Source of the DNA: Firmicutes bacterium UBA5388
GTDB lineage: Bacteria; Bacillota; UBA4882; UBA10575
Reading direction: 5' to 3'
DNA length: 21,269 bases
Assembly (NCBI GenBank): GCA_002409975.1
Contig: DHOO01000086.1
Coordinates: 1 to 21,269, forward strand
The translations under genes were made by a program, and so were the position numbers. Position 1 is the first letter of the stretch. Every line of letters starts with the position of its first letter. Under the pieces are notes generated by a model. That model was not told the origin of the DNA. It saw only the letters and a program-made list of their open reading frames with translations, and searched no databases. Positions 1-6,897 of the stretch are shown piece by piece.

Positions 1-53
1 CAACCACCGCATGGGAAAAATAATCGCCAATTATTTTTCCCATGCGGTGGTTG
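1..53. repeat. Perfect 24-bp inverted repeat with 5-bp spacer at the window edge
   Basis: Bases 1-24 are the exact reverse complement of bases 30-53, with cgcca between them. The right arm encodes plausible TetR-tail sequence (NYFSHAVVG), so the left arm looks like an inverted copy. A fold-back at a contig end is a common assembly or amplification artefact. A genuine hairpin is the alternative. Confidence 0.85.
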
Positions 54-175
54 GCTGTATCACCCAGTGGGCCAAAGAAGGTATGAAAGCCTCTCCCTTT
101 GAATATAGCATTGATTTTCATCCTATAACTCAGGAATGTTTGGAATTTGTAATTGATAAATACATTGAGAAATAA
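2..175 (+). CDS. TetR/AcrR-type regulator, C-terminal fragment (5' end cut by window edge)
   Basis: The frame is open from base 2 to a TAA at 173-175 and encodes 57 residues. The visible part reads like the last two helices of a TetR/AcrR ligand-binding domain: a YFSHAVVGCITQWAKEGMK stretch, then SPFEYS and a final helix ending in DKYIEK. The DNA-binding part is missing, so the regulator's target cannot be judged. The first nine or so residues come from the left arm of a perfect inverted repeat (1-24 against 30-53) and may not be native sequence. It lies upstream of csoR in the same direction but is separated from it by a strong promoter. Family assignment rests on tail similarity only. Confidence 0.5.
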   Translation, partial: NHRMGKIIANYFSHAVVGCITQWAKEGMKASPFEYSIDFHPITQECLEFVIDKYIEK

Positions 176-204
176 CTTGCAGTAGGGGAACTTCTCATTC
201 CCAC

Positions 205-232
205 TTGACTAATGGGAATAAAGGGGTATAAT
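205..232 (+). promoter_or_regulatory. Sigma-A-type promoter of csoR-copA-copZ
   Basis: A -35 box TTGACT (205-210) and a -10 box TATAAT (227-232) are separated by 16 bp. Transcription would start near 239, about 105 bp before the csoR start. The -10 box lies inside a GGGGTATA/TATACCCC palindrome, as expected for a copper-repressed promoter. Confidence 0.8.
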
Positions 233-267
233 ATAGCTATACCCCACCCCCAATGGGGAGGGGTGGG
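223..267. promoter_or_regulatory. Putative CsoR operator region: two G/C-tract inverted repeats
   Basis: The first palindrome is GGGGTATA (223-230), 7 bp, TATACCCC (238-245). It covers the -10 box and the likely start site. The second is CCCACCCC (243-250), 9 bp, GGGGTGGG (260-267), immediately downstream. CsoR repressors are known to bind pseudo-palindromes with G and C tracts flanked by TA steps in front of their own operons. The match in form and position is seen; binding is inferred. Confidence 0.65.
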
Positions 268-344
268 AAAATCCTCAATCACTTCTTTGCTAGTTAAAGA
301 TAGTAGAATCGTTTCTTTTCAGAGATATTTGATTGGAGGTGTTT

Positions 345-614
345 TTGATAGATACTACGGAGAAAATACAAGTATTGAACCTTTTAAAGACTTCTCAAGG
401 TCAGATCGGGGGGATCATTAAAATGCTAGAAGAGGGGAGATATTGTGTGGATATCTCTAAACAGATCCTTTCGGTACAGGCGTTACTTAAAAAGGCGAAT
501 TTAACAATTATCAGCCAACATATTAAGCATTGTGTAAAACAGGCTTTCGAACAAGGACAGGGTAGTGAAAAAGTGGATGAGATCATGGAAGTGATCGATA
601 AGTACGCGAAATAA
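345..614 (+). CDS. csoR: CsoR-family copper-sensing transcriptional repressor
   Basis: The 89-residue protein is all-helical in pattern and matches the CsoR/RcnR/FrmR family in length. The Cu(I) ligand set of CsoR is present: C34 in RYCVDI, H59 and C63 in QHIKHC, with canonical spacing, and second-shell residues Y33 and E79. Apo-CsoR represses and Cu(I) releases it from DNA. The TTG at 345 is chosen because GGAGG (335-339) sits 5 bp before it; an upstream in-frame TTG at 333 would lie on top of that site. It is followed 43 bp later by copA and preceded by a promoter with G/C-tract palindromes, which implies autoregulation of the csoR-copA-copZ operon. FrmR or RcnR function is unlikely given the C-H-C ligands and neighbours. 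Confidence 0.93.
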   Translation: MIDTTEKIQVLNLLKTSQGQIGGIIKMLEEGRYCVDISKQILSVQALLKKANLTIISQHIKHCVKQAFEQGQGSEKVDEIMEVIDKYAK

Positions 615-657
615 TCATCGATGGTAACTTCCCAAATTTGAAAAAGGTGGTGAAACA

Positions 658-2895
658 ATGAAAAAAGAAACAATCAAGGTTACCGGCATGACCTGCGCCT
701 CCTGCGTGCGGGCGATTGAAAGAAAAGTAAGTAAAGTAGAAGGGGTGAGTACGGTTAATGTCAACCTGGCTACTGAAAGAGTTGAGGTGGAATATGATGC
801 CGGCAGTACGGAGATGACTACAATTAAAGAGACAATTAGGCGCGCCGGCTATACGGTGGTGGAAACAGAACCGGGCGACCTGGTGGACTATGAAAGGGAA
901 CTGAGAGAAAAAGAGAAAAAGTCTTTTCGGATGAGGCTGTTAGTAGCGATCATTTTTACGATTCCCCTTTTTTATATCGCCATGGGCTCGATGGTGGGCT
1001 TACCCGTACCGAGATTTTTGCGACCGGATCTCCACCCCTTGAACTTTGGATTGATTCAGCTGGCCTTGGTTATACCGGTAATGGTTGCGGGCTATCGTTT
1101 TTATACAGTAGGATTTAGTAGATTAGTAAAACTGGAACCTAATATGGATTCGCTGATCGCGATAGGCGCCAGTGCTGCCTTTTTATATGGAATTTACGCT
1201 ATCATTCAGGTTATTGAAGGAAAGATCGAGTTTGCCCATGATTTATATTTTGAAACCGCAGGCATGATTATTGCTCTGATTATGCTGGGAAAATATTTGG
1301 AGTCGATTAGTAAAGAGAAGACCTCTGCGGCCATTAAAAAGCTGATGGGTCTTGCCCCGAAGACGGCAACGGTGGTTCGTGGGGAGCAAGAACTAGTGAT
1401 CCCCATTGAAGAAGTTAAGGTGGGGGAGGTATTGCTCGTTAAACCGGGAGAGAAAATTCCGGTGGATGGAGAGATAGTCGAAGGTAGAACTTCAGTGGAT
1501 GAAGCAATGCTGACCGGTGAGAGTATACCGGCGGAGAAGAGCGTTGGCAGTAAAGTAACGGGCGCCAGTATTAACCTCAATGGTAGCATCAAGTTCAAAG
1601 CGACTAAGGTCGGTAAGGATACGGTTTTAGCTCAAATCATTAAATTAGTTGAAGAGGCGCAGGGTTCCAAAGCGCCGATTGCTAAAATGGCTGATATTAT
1701 CGCGGGTTACTTTGTACCGGTAGTAATTCTGATTGCGGTACTTGCCGGTCTGGCTTGGTATTTATCCGGGATGTCGCTGACCTTTGCGCTGACGATCCTA
1801 ATAACGGTGTTAGTAATTGCTTGTCCTTGCGCGTTAGGATTGGCTACCCCTACCGCGATTATGGTCGGCACGGGGAAAGGCGCCGAATACGGAGTTTTAA
1901 TCAAGGGCGGGGAAGCTTTGGAAACCGCCCATCAAGTTAAGATGGTGGTCTTGGATAAAACAGGCACGATCACTGAAGGCAAGCCAAAAGTAACAGATCT
2001 CCTGGTGGTTGAAGGCGGTAATGAGCATGATTTGCTACAGTGGTCAGCTTCGGTAGAGAAAGGTTCGGAGCATCCTCTGGGTGAAGCTATTGTCCAACGC
2101 GCCCAAGAGGAGAACCTTTCCTTCTTTCCGGTTGAGAACTTCCTAGCTTTACCGGGCCATGGTATTGAAGGCGAGATTGCGGGAAGAAAAGTGCTTTTGG
2201 GGAATAAGAAGTTGATGGGGGAGCGGGGGATCGAAATCATCCTGCAAGCAGATGCCGATCGGCTTGCTGAAGAAGGTAAGACTCCGATGTTTATGGCTAT
2301 TGATCAGAAGTTGGCGGGGATTATTGCGGTCGCCGATGTTATGAAGCCCAGTAGTAAGCGGGCGGTGGAAAAAATTCATGCGATGGGAATTGAAGTGGTG
2401 ATGATTACCGGGGATAATAGAAGAACAGCGGAGGCGATCGCTACTCAGGTAGGGATCGATCGGGTTTTGGCCGAAGTATTGCCGCAGGATAAGGCTAGTG
2501 AGATCAAGAAGCTGCAGGCGGAAGGGGTTAAAGTGGCGATGGTTGGCGACGGAATTAATGACGCTCCCGCTTTGGCCCAAGCTGATATCGGCATGGCGAT
2601 TGGCTCCGGTACCGATGTGGCAATGGAATCGGCAGATATAGTCTTAATGAGAAGCGATCTGATGGATGTGGTTACTGCCATTCAGCTTAGTAAGAAGACG
2701 ATCAGGAATATTAAGCAGAATCTCTTCTGGGCGTTTGCCTATAATTCGGCGGGAATCCCGATCGCTGCCGGTTTGCTCTATTTATTTGGTGGTCCGCTGC
2801 TTAATCCGATTATTGCTGCAGGCGCCATGGCCTTTAGTTCAGTATCAGTAGTGACCAACGCGTTAAGACTTAAAAAATTCAAACCTGTTCATTAA
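658..2895 (+). CDS. copA: Copper-exporting P1B-type ATPase CopA
   Basis: This 745-residue membrane ATPase pumps Cu(I) out of the cytoplasm. In order it shows one N-terminal heavy-metal-associated domain with MTCASC (C13, C16), paired transmembrane helices from about 92, the actuator motif TGES (286-289), the transmembrane metal site CPC (389-391), the phosphorylation motif DKTGT (D433), the P1B signature HP (472-473), and the hinge GDGIND (630-635). YN (695-696) and the M724/S728 pair in the last helices match the Cu(I)-selective P1B-1 subgroup, not Zn/Cd or Co pumps. The start has GGTGG about 8 bp upstream. One metal-binding domain instead of two is common. It stands between csoR and copZ and is probably expressed from the csoR promoter. 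Confidence 0.97.
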   Translation: MKKETIKVTGMTCASCVRAIERKVSKVEGVSTVNVNLATERVEVEYDAGSTEMTTIKETIRRAGYTVVETEPGDLVDYERELREKEKKSFRMRLLVAIIFTIPLFYIAMGSMVGLPVPRFLRPDLHPLNFGLIQLALVIPVMVAGYRFYTVGFSRLVKLEPNMDSLIAIGASAAFLYGIYAIIQVIEGKIEFAHDLYFETAGMIIALIMLGKYLESISKEKTSAAIKKLMGLAPKTATVVRGEQELVIPIEEVKVGEVLLVKPGEKIPVDGEIVEGRTSVDEAMLTGESIPAEKSVGSKVTGASINLNGSIKFKATKVGKDTVLAQIIKLVEEAQGSKAPIAKMADIIAGYFVPVVILIAVLAGLAWYLSGMSLTFALTILITVLVIACPCALGLATPTAIMVGTGKGAEYGVLIKGGEALETAHQVKMVVLDKTGTITEGKPKVTDLLVVEGGNEHDLLQWSASVEKGSEHPLGEAIVQRAQEENLSFFPVENFLALPGHGIEGEIAGRKVLLGNKKLMGERGIEIILQADADRLAEEGKTPMFMAIDQKLAGIIAVADVMKPSSKRAVEKIHAMGIEVVMITGDNRRTAEAIATQVGIDRVLAEVLPQDKASEIKKLQAEGVKVAMVGDGINDAPALAQADIGMAIGSGTDVAMESADIVLMRSDLMDVVTAIQLSKKTIRNIKQNLFWAFAYNSAGIPIAAGLLYLFGGPLLNPIIAAGAMAFSSVSVVTNALRLKKFKPVH

Positions 2896-2955
2896 TAACC
2901 TTCGGAAACTTAGTGAAGAACGTAGATAAGCTAATTATTAACAACGTTATAGAAT

Positions 2956-2990
2956 ACGAGCGACGAGCGACCAATTACGAATGACGAGAT
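2956..2990. repeat. Degenerate 7-bp tandem repeat between copA and copZ
   Basis: Five successive 7-bp units are seen: ACGAGCG, ACGAGCG, ACCAATT, ACGAATG, ACGAGAT. The first two are identical. The repeat ends just before the copZ ribosome binding site, in a 110-bp gap that is long for this compact operon. Function is unknown. Confidence 0.55.
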
Positions 2991-3005
2991 GTAGAGGTGT
3001 TGTCG

Positions 3006-3215
3006 ATGAAAAAGAAAATTTTGATTGAAGGGATGACTTGCCAACATTGTGTTAAACATGTAGAAGAAGCCCTTAAAGAGCTAGCTGGTGTTCAGTCGGT
3101 AACCGTAGACCTGCCGGGAAAAGTTGCTACCTTGAAATTGTCTCAGGAAGTAGCTGATGAGAAACTGAAAGCAATAATTGAGGATTTAGGCTACGAGGTG
3201 ACAATTATTGAATAG
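3006..3215 (+). CDS. copZ: Copper chaperone CopZ (single HMA domain)
   Basis: The 69-residue protein is one complete heavy-metal-associated domain with a beta-alpha-beta-beta-alpha-beta pattern. GMTCQHC (C13, C16) is the Cu(I)-binding loop; the His between the cysteines is seen in several CopZ proteins. It should carry Cu(I) in the cytosol to CopA and possibly to CsoR. The ATG at 3006 is preferred over in-frame GTG 2997 and TTG 3000 because GAGGTG (2994-2999) is placed correctly only for the ATG. It is the last gene of the copper operon, 110 bp after copA. A candidate terminator follows at 3294-3331. Confidence 0.93.
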   Translation: MKKKILIEGMTCQHCVKHVEEALKELAGVQSVTVDLPGKVATLKLSQEVADEKLKAIIEDLGYEVTIIE

Positions 3216-3267
3216 TCGTTACGCTGGCTACCTTTCGTGTTCTAGGTAGTCGCTCACGCTGGCTACT
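3213..3267 (+). repeat. Two direct copies of a dispersed ~20-bp repeat
   Basis: Copy A at 3213-3232 (tagtcgttacgctggctacc) overlaps the copZ stop codon. Copy B at 3247-3266 reads TAGTCGCTCACGCTGGCTAC. A third copy with one difference from B lies at 19460-19479. Weaker similarity continues for about 40 bp after copies B and C. This looks like a genomic dispersed intergenic repeat; I cannot name the family. Confidence 0.7.
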
Positions 3268-3293
3268 GCCCGCGCACGTGGAGTGATGAAAAT

Positions 3294-3331
3294 GAGGCTA
3301 GGTGAGTCGACAAGCCTCGGAGACATTTTTT
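3294..3331 (+). terminator. Candidate terminator of the copper operon
   Basis: GAGGCT (3294-3299) pairs with AGCCTC (3313-3318), and a run of six T follows at 3326-3331. The T-run is 7 nt from the stem and the loop is 13 nt, so the terminator is imperfect. Confidence 0.45.
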
Positions 3332-3346
3332 AAATAGTACGAAAAT

Positions 3347-3375
3347 TTGTCACAGGCAACCATCTATGTTATACT
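3347..3375 (+). promoter_or_regulatory. Sigma-A-type promoter for a short leader or small RNA
   Basis: TTGTCA (3347-3352), exactly 17 bp, TATACT (3370-3375). The predicted start is near 3382. The next strong terminator is at 3496-3528, so the short product would be about 145 nt. Confidence 0.7.
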
Positions 3376-3381
3376 AAGAGT

Positions 3382-3528
3382 TATGAAAACTGAAAATGAA
3401 GATTTTTGTGAAGGAGAAAGGTTTTACTGCCGGGAGTTTTGTCCAGTTAGAGTGAACTGAAGGTTTGTATATAAAAATATGCTACCGCTAATTATAAAAA
3501 TCACTTACATCTGGTAGGTGATTTTTTT
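3382..3528 (+). ncRNA. Putative small RNA or attenuated 5' leader upstream of the osmolyte transporter
   Basis: The segment is bounded by a good promoter and a strong intrinsic terminator. It contains a small hairpin CAGTT/AACTG (3444-3448 with 3454-3458). CTACC at 3482-3486 can pair with GGTAG at 3513-3517, which would break the terminator stem, as in an attenuator. I recognise no known riboswitch, 6S, SRP or T-box consensus in it. It also holds an ATG-initiated 25-codon frame (3383-3460) encoding a peptide with three cysteines (DFCEGERFYCREFCPV), but without a ribosome binding site. Whether it is a free RNA or a leader of the transporter gene about 240 bp downstream is open. Confidence 0.4.
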
Positions 3529-3544
3529 GCGCCATAATTAGCGG
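3485..3544 (+). terminator. Strong intrinsic terminator nested inside an outer inverted repeat
   Basis: AAAAATCACTTAC (3496-3508) pairs with GTAGGTGATTTTT (3514-3526) over 13 bp with one wobble, loop ATCTG, and seven T at 3522-3528. Flanking it, CCGCTAATTAT (3485-3495) is the exact reverse complement of ATAATTAGCGG (3534-3544), so the terminator sits inside a longer hairpin. Confidence 0.85.
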
Positions 3545-3606
3545 ACAAGATAGGGACGACTAACTAGGAGTGAGTAATACAAATAAACATTTCTAACTTT
3601 AGCTAA

Positions 3607-3744
3607 GCTTTTTGCGTTGTATCCTTTTTAAAAGGTCCCAATACAATATATAGTGTTTGACTGCTGTTAGGCCATCAATATATTGTATCGGGATAGTTAA
3701 ATCAAAAGACAACGCAAAAGCCCTTAACTGAGTTTCAATTAAGG
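3607..3744. repeat. Nested inverted repeats surrounding the transporter promoter
   Basis: The outer arms are GCTTTTTGCGTTGT (3607-3620) and ACAACGCAAAAGC (3709-3721), one base shorter. The inner arms are CCCAATACAATATA (3637-3650) and TATATTGTATCGGG (3679-3692), with a single mismatch. A further small hairpin, CCTTAA (3723-3728) with TTAAGG (3739-3744), follows. The promoter -35 box lies in the inner loop and the -10 box in the right inner arm. The structure could be an operator pair, a cruciform, or a leader RNA if transcribed from 3382. Confidence 0.65.
3657..3684 (+). promoter_or_regulatory. Probable promoter of the osmolyte transporter operon
   Basis: TTGACT (3657-3662), 16 bp, TATATT (3679-3684). 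The start would be near 3691, giving a 5' leader of about 77 nt to the proposed ATT start at 3768. The promoter lies inside the nested inverted repeat at 3607-3744. Confidence 0.55.
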
Positions 3745-3767
3745 ACAAAAAAGAGGAGTGATTCGTT

Positions 3768-5672
3768 ATTCGAGGATTTAAAGGAAAGAAGTTACTGTTA
3801 TCATTAGTGGGGACGCTAATAATATTGCTAGCGAATTTTGCTGGTGTTGTCGAGGCCAATAATAAGCTGGTAGAAGCTGACCAAAAGCCAACTCTTGTTT
3901 TTGCGGACGCTGGTTGGGATAGTATCAGAATTCATAATCAGATTGCTGCTGTGATCATTGAGAAAGGGTATGGATACCAAACTGACGTTTTGACCGGTTC
4001 CTCACCGATTGTGATCAAAGGGCTGAGACAAGGCGATATTGATATCTGCATGGAAGCATGGACTGATAATATTATTGACGTTTACCAACCGGGAATAGAA
4101 AATGGGGAAATTGTAGAATTATCGATTAATTATGATGATAACGCTCAAGGTCTATATGTTCCTACCTATGTGCTTAAAGGAGATGAAAAGCGGGGGATAG
4201 AGCCGCTAGCGCCCGGCTTAAAGTCGATTAAAGATTTACCCCAGTATTGGCAGGTTTTTAAAGATCCAGACAATCCCGCTCAAGGACGGATCTACGGTTC
4301 ACCGCCTAGCTGGTCAGCGGACGAGATCCTGCGGACAAAAATGGAGACTTATCAGCTAGAAGAAACGTATGATTACTTTAATCCTGGGTCGGATACTGCT
4401 CTTAATACCTCTCTGGTTTCCGCTTATGAGAAAGGGGAACCTTGGGTCGGATATTACTGGGATCCGACCTGGATTACAGGAAAATACGATCTGACCTTAC
4501 TGGCAGATGAACCTTATAACCAGGAGAAATGGGACGCCGGTTATGCTTGTGAATTTCCTGGGGTAAAAGTAACAGTAGCTGTCAATGGGAAAATGGTGGA
4601 AAAAGCTCCCGAGGTGGTAGCATTTCTGAAGAACTATCAAACCAGCACTAAAATAAATAGTGAACTCCTCGCCTTTATGCAGGATCACGGAGCCGACATA
4701 GACAAAACGGTGACTTGGTTTTTTAGTGACTATGAAGATCTCTGGACGAGCTGGATTCCTCAAGAAGTTGCTGCGGTGATTCGGGAAAATATAAATCCAG
4801 ATCAGACTCCAGTGAAAGCGGATTTTACCAAATTTCCCGCAACGCTTAGTTTTAGTTTAGGCATCTATGTAGAAAAAGTGATCTCTTGGTTAACGGAGAA
4901 TTTTCAAAGTGTTTTCGATTGGTTGAAATTCGGGGTTAATGGGATCGTTTCTAGTATCAAAAAGATCTTAGCTTTTATACCCTGGTTCATCCTGATTGCG
5001 TTTATTTTCTTATTGGGCTGGAAGGTGGATCAGTGGAAATCCGGTCTTCTTTATGCCTTGATGGCCTTCTTCATTGGCGCGCTTGGGCTTTGGGATGAAA
5101 TGATTTTAACCTTATCCATTGCTCTAACCGGGGTAATGATCTCGATTATTTTCGGTATCCCACTTGGGATCTATATGGCTTACAGTAAGAAAATGGAGAC
5201 TGTTATGAAACCATTGCTGGATGGCGCGCAAACGATGCCTAGTTTTGTTTATCTGATCCCAGCCATGATTTTCTTTGGTCTAGGTACTGTTCCGGCAGTA
5301 TTTGCCACCATTATTTATTCGATGCCGCCTTGTATCAGATTGACAAATGTGGGGATCAGGGGAGTGCCAATAGCGATGAAAGAAGCCGCTTATTCTTATG
5401 GCTCTTCGGCCTGGCAAGTGTTGACCAAAGTTGAACTGCCCCAAGCGATGCCCACAATTATGGCGGGGATTAATCAAACAACGATGGCTGCCATGTCGAT
5501 GGTGGTAATTTCTTCAATGATTGGAGCTAAAGGTCTGGGAGAAAATGTATTGATCGCGATTAATAGAACTGATATTGCCATGGGTTTTGATGCAGGAATC
5601 AGTATTGTCTTCCTGGCGATTATTATCGATCGGATCACTCAGAGAATATCGGAGCGGCAAAAGAATGATTAA
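3768..5672 (+). CDS. Glycine betaine/proline-type ABC transporter: substrate-binding domain fused to permease
   Basis: The protein imports an osmolyte such as glycine betaine, proline betaine, carnitine or choline; specificity is not readable. From an ATT start it has 634 residues: signal peptide 1-30 (basic RGFKGKK, hydrophobic core, VEA cleavage site), an OpuAC/ProX-type binding domain at about 40-345 rich in Trp (GWDS, MEAW, SPPSW, YYWDPTW), and a permease of several helices at about 400-625 with an EAA loop (EAAYSYGSSAWQVL, 539-552). The ATT at 3768 is chosen because GAGGAG (3753-3758) sits 9 bp upstream, the stop TGA at 3759 limits the frame, and no ATG, GTG or TTG occurs before GTG 3807, which would delete the basic part of the signal peptide. 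In known OpuA fusions the binding domain is at the C-terminus; here it is at the N-terminus. The ATPase gene follows 22 bp later. Confidence 0.88.
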   Translation: MRGFKGKKLLLSLVGTLIILLANFAGVVEANNKLVEADQKPTLVFADAGWDSIRIHNQIAAVIIEKGYGYQTDVLTGSSPIVIKGLRQGDIDICMEAWTDNIIDVYQPGIENGEIVELSINYDDNAQGLYVPTYVLKGDEKRGIEPLAPGLKSIKDLPQYWQVFKDPDNPAQGRIYGSPPSWSADEILRTKMETYQLEETYDYFNPGSDTALNTSLVSAYEKGEPWVGYYWDPTWITGKYDLTLLADEPYNQEKWDAGYACEFPGVKVTVAVNGKMVEKAPEVVAFLKNYQTSTKINSELLAFMQDHGADIDKTVTWFFSDYEDLWTSWIPQEVAAVIRENINPDQTPVKADFTKFPATLSFSLGIYVEKVISWLTENFQSVFDWLKFGVNGIVSSIKKILAFIPWFILIAFIFLLGWKVDQWKSGLLYALMAFFIGALGLWDEMILTLSIALTGVMISIIFGIPLGIYMAYSKKMETVMKPLLDGAQTMPSFVYLIPAMIFFGLGTVPAVFATIIYSMPPCIRLTNVGIRGVPIAMKEAAYSYGSSAWQVLTKVELPQAMPTIMAGINQTTMAAMSMVVISSMIGAKGLGENVLIAINRTDIAMGFDAGISIVFLAIIIDRITQRISERQKND

Positions 5673-5694
5673 TTTAAAGCAAAGCGGTGATAAA

Positions 5695-6897
5695 ATGGCA
5701 GAAAAAATTGTGGTGAAAAACTTAACTAAGGTTTTTGGATCAAGACCAAGAATAGCCATAGAAAGGTTAAAAAAAGGTTGGAGTAAAAGGCGGATACTGG
5801 AAAAGACCGGTCAAACTATTGGGGTTAATAATGTCTCTTTTTCGGTTAATGAGGGAGAAATCTTTGTGATCATTGGTCTGTCGGGTAGCGGCAAATCGAC
5901 ATTAATCAGATGTTTTAATCTATTAAACCAACCCACCTCTGGGGAGATATGGGTTGATGGGGAGAATATTGTTAATTATGATAAAAGTAAACTAAGGAAA
6001 TTCAGGCAAGAAAAGATGGCCATGGTTTTTCAGCAATTTGGTCTTTTTACTCATCGAACCGTCTTAGGTAATGTGGAGTATGGTTTGGAGATAAGAAAAG
6101 TCAGTAAAGAAGAAAGACGAAAAATTGCGCTACAAGCCATCGAAGAAGTGGGGCTTAAGGGCTGGGAAGAGAAGATGCCTCAAGAACTTAGTGGGGGCAT
6201 GCAACAAAGGGTCGGTTTAGCTCGAGCGCTGGCTAACAATCCTGATATTCTGTTGATGGATGAACCTTTCAGCGCTCTAGATCCTTTAATAAGGAGAGAG
6301 ATGCAGTCTGAACTTTTGGACTTGCAATCTAAATTAAAAAAGACCATTATTTTTATTACCCATGATATTAATGAAGCTTTTAAATTAGGAGATCGAGTTG
6401 CCGTTATGAAGGGTGGTTCCATTGTACAGATTGGCGCCCCAGAAGACATCTTAAATAATCCTTCCAACGAATATATTGAGGACTTTGTTAAGGATATCGA
6501 TCGGACGAAGATTGTTCAAGCTAAAGATATTATGCAGCGCGCCAATGCTTTGGTCTCGCTTAAGGACGGGGTGCGGGTGGCAATCAAGGAGATGCAAGTT
6601 AATGGGATCTCCAGTGTTTATGTTGTCGATAAGGAGAGAAGAATCCAAGGGATTGTAACGATCGATGATTGTATACAAGCAGACAAGGATGGGAAAGCGT
6701 TAAAAGAAATTTTAAAATATGATTATTTTACCACTGATCAAGAAGTATACATCCAAGAGTTAATAGATAAGGCTGTAGAGACAAAATACCCAATTGTGGT
6801 CGTTAATACGGAAAATAAAGTATTAGGGATTATTGTAAGAACATCCATTTTAACGGGTCTTTTGGGAAAAAAGAACGGAACTAGTAAAGAAAATTAG
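5695..6897 (+). CDS. proV: Glycine betaine/proline-type ABC transporter ATP-binding protein with CBS domains
   Basis: This 400-residue ATPase energises the fused binding-protein/permease encoded just upstream. It shows Walker A GLSGSGKST (61-69), the Q-loop in VFQQFG (111-116), signature LSGGMQQR (165-172), Walker B ILLMDEP (185-191), and switch His in ITHD (H223). Residues 275-385 form a tandem CBS region (VSSVYVVD-like repeats ending in IIVRTS), which in OpuA senses ionic strength or c-di-AMP; which signal applies here is unknown. The N-terminal region before Walker A is long and contains VFGSRP, typical of ProV/OpuAA. The ATG at 5695 is preferred over an upstream ATG at 5575 that lies deep in the preceding gene. 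The stop codon lies within the stem of a bidirectional terminator. The symbol marks the family, not proven proline transport. Confidence 0.93.
   Translation: MAEKIVVKNLTKVFGSRPRIAIERLKKGWSKRRILEKTGQTIGVNNVSFSVNEGEIFVIIGLSGSGKSTLIRCFNLLNQPTSGEIWVDGENIVNYDKSKLRKFRQEKMAMVFQQFGLFTHRTVLGNVEYGLEIRKVSKEERRKIALQAIEEVGLKGWEEKMPQELSGGMQQRVGLARALANNPDILLMDEPFSALDPLIRREMQSELLDLQSKLKKTIIFITHDINEAFKLGDRVAVMKGGSIVQIGAPEDILNNPSNEYIEDFVKDIDRTKIVQAKDIMQRANALVSLKDGVRVAIKEMQVNGISSVYVVDKERRIQGIVTIDDCIQADKDGKALKEILKYDYFTTDQEVYIQELIDKAVETKYPIVVVNTENKVLGIIVRTSILTGLLGKKNGTSKEN

Noticed and set aside
212..421. Plus-strand frame of 69 codons before csoR
   Set aside because: It starts inside the csoR promoter, covers the operator palindromes and overlaps csoR in another frame. 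It has no ribosome binding site.
1206..2681. Several minus-strand frames inside copA
   Set aside because: They are antisense shadows of a well-conserved gene and have no recognisable family features.
3216..3767. Known riboswitch (c-di-AMP ydaO type, T-box, guanidine) upstream of the osmolyte transporter
   Set aside because: The conserved sequence blocks of these classes were not found. The region is reported only as an unassigned leader or small RNA.
3599..3859. Minus-strand reading frame of 86 codons across the region before the osmolyte transporter
   Set aside because: It runs antisense through the nested inverted repeats, promoter and signal-peptide coding region. No family was recognised, and the promoter and transporter explain the sequence better.
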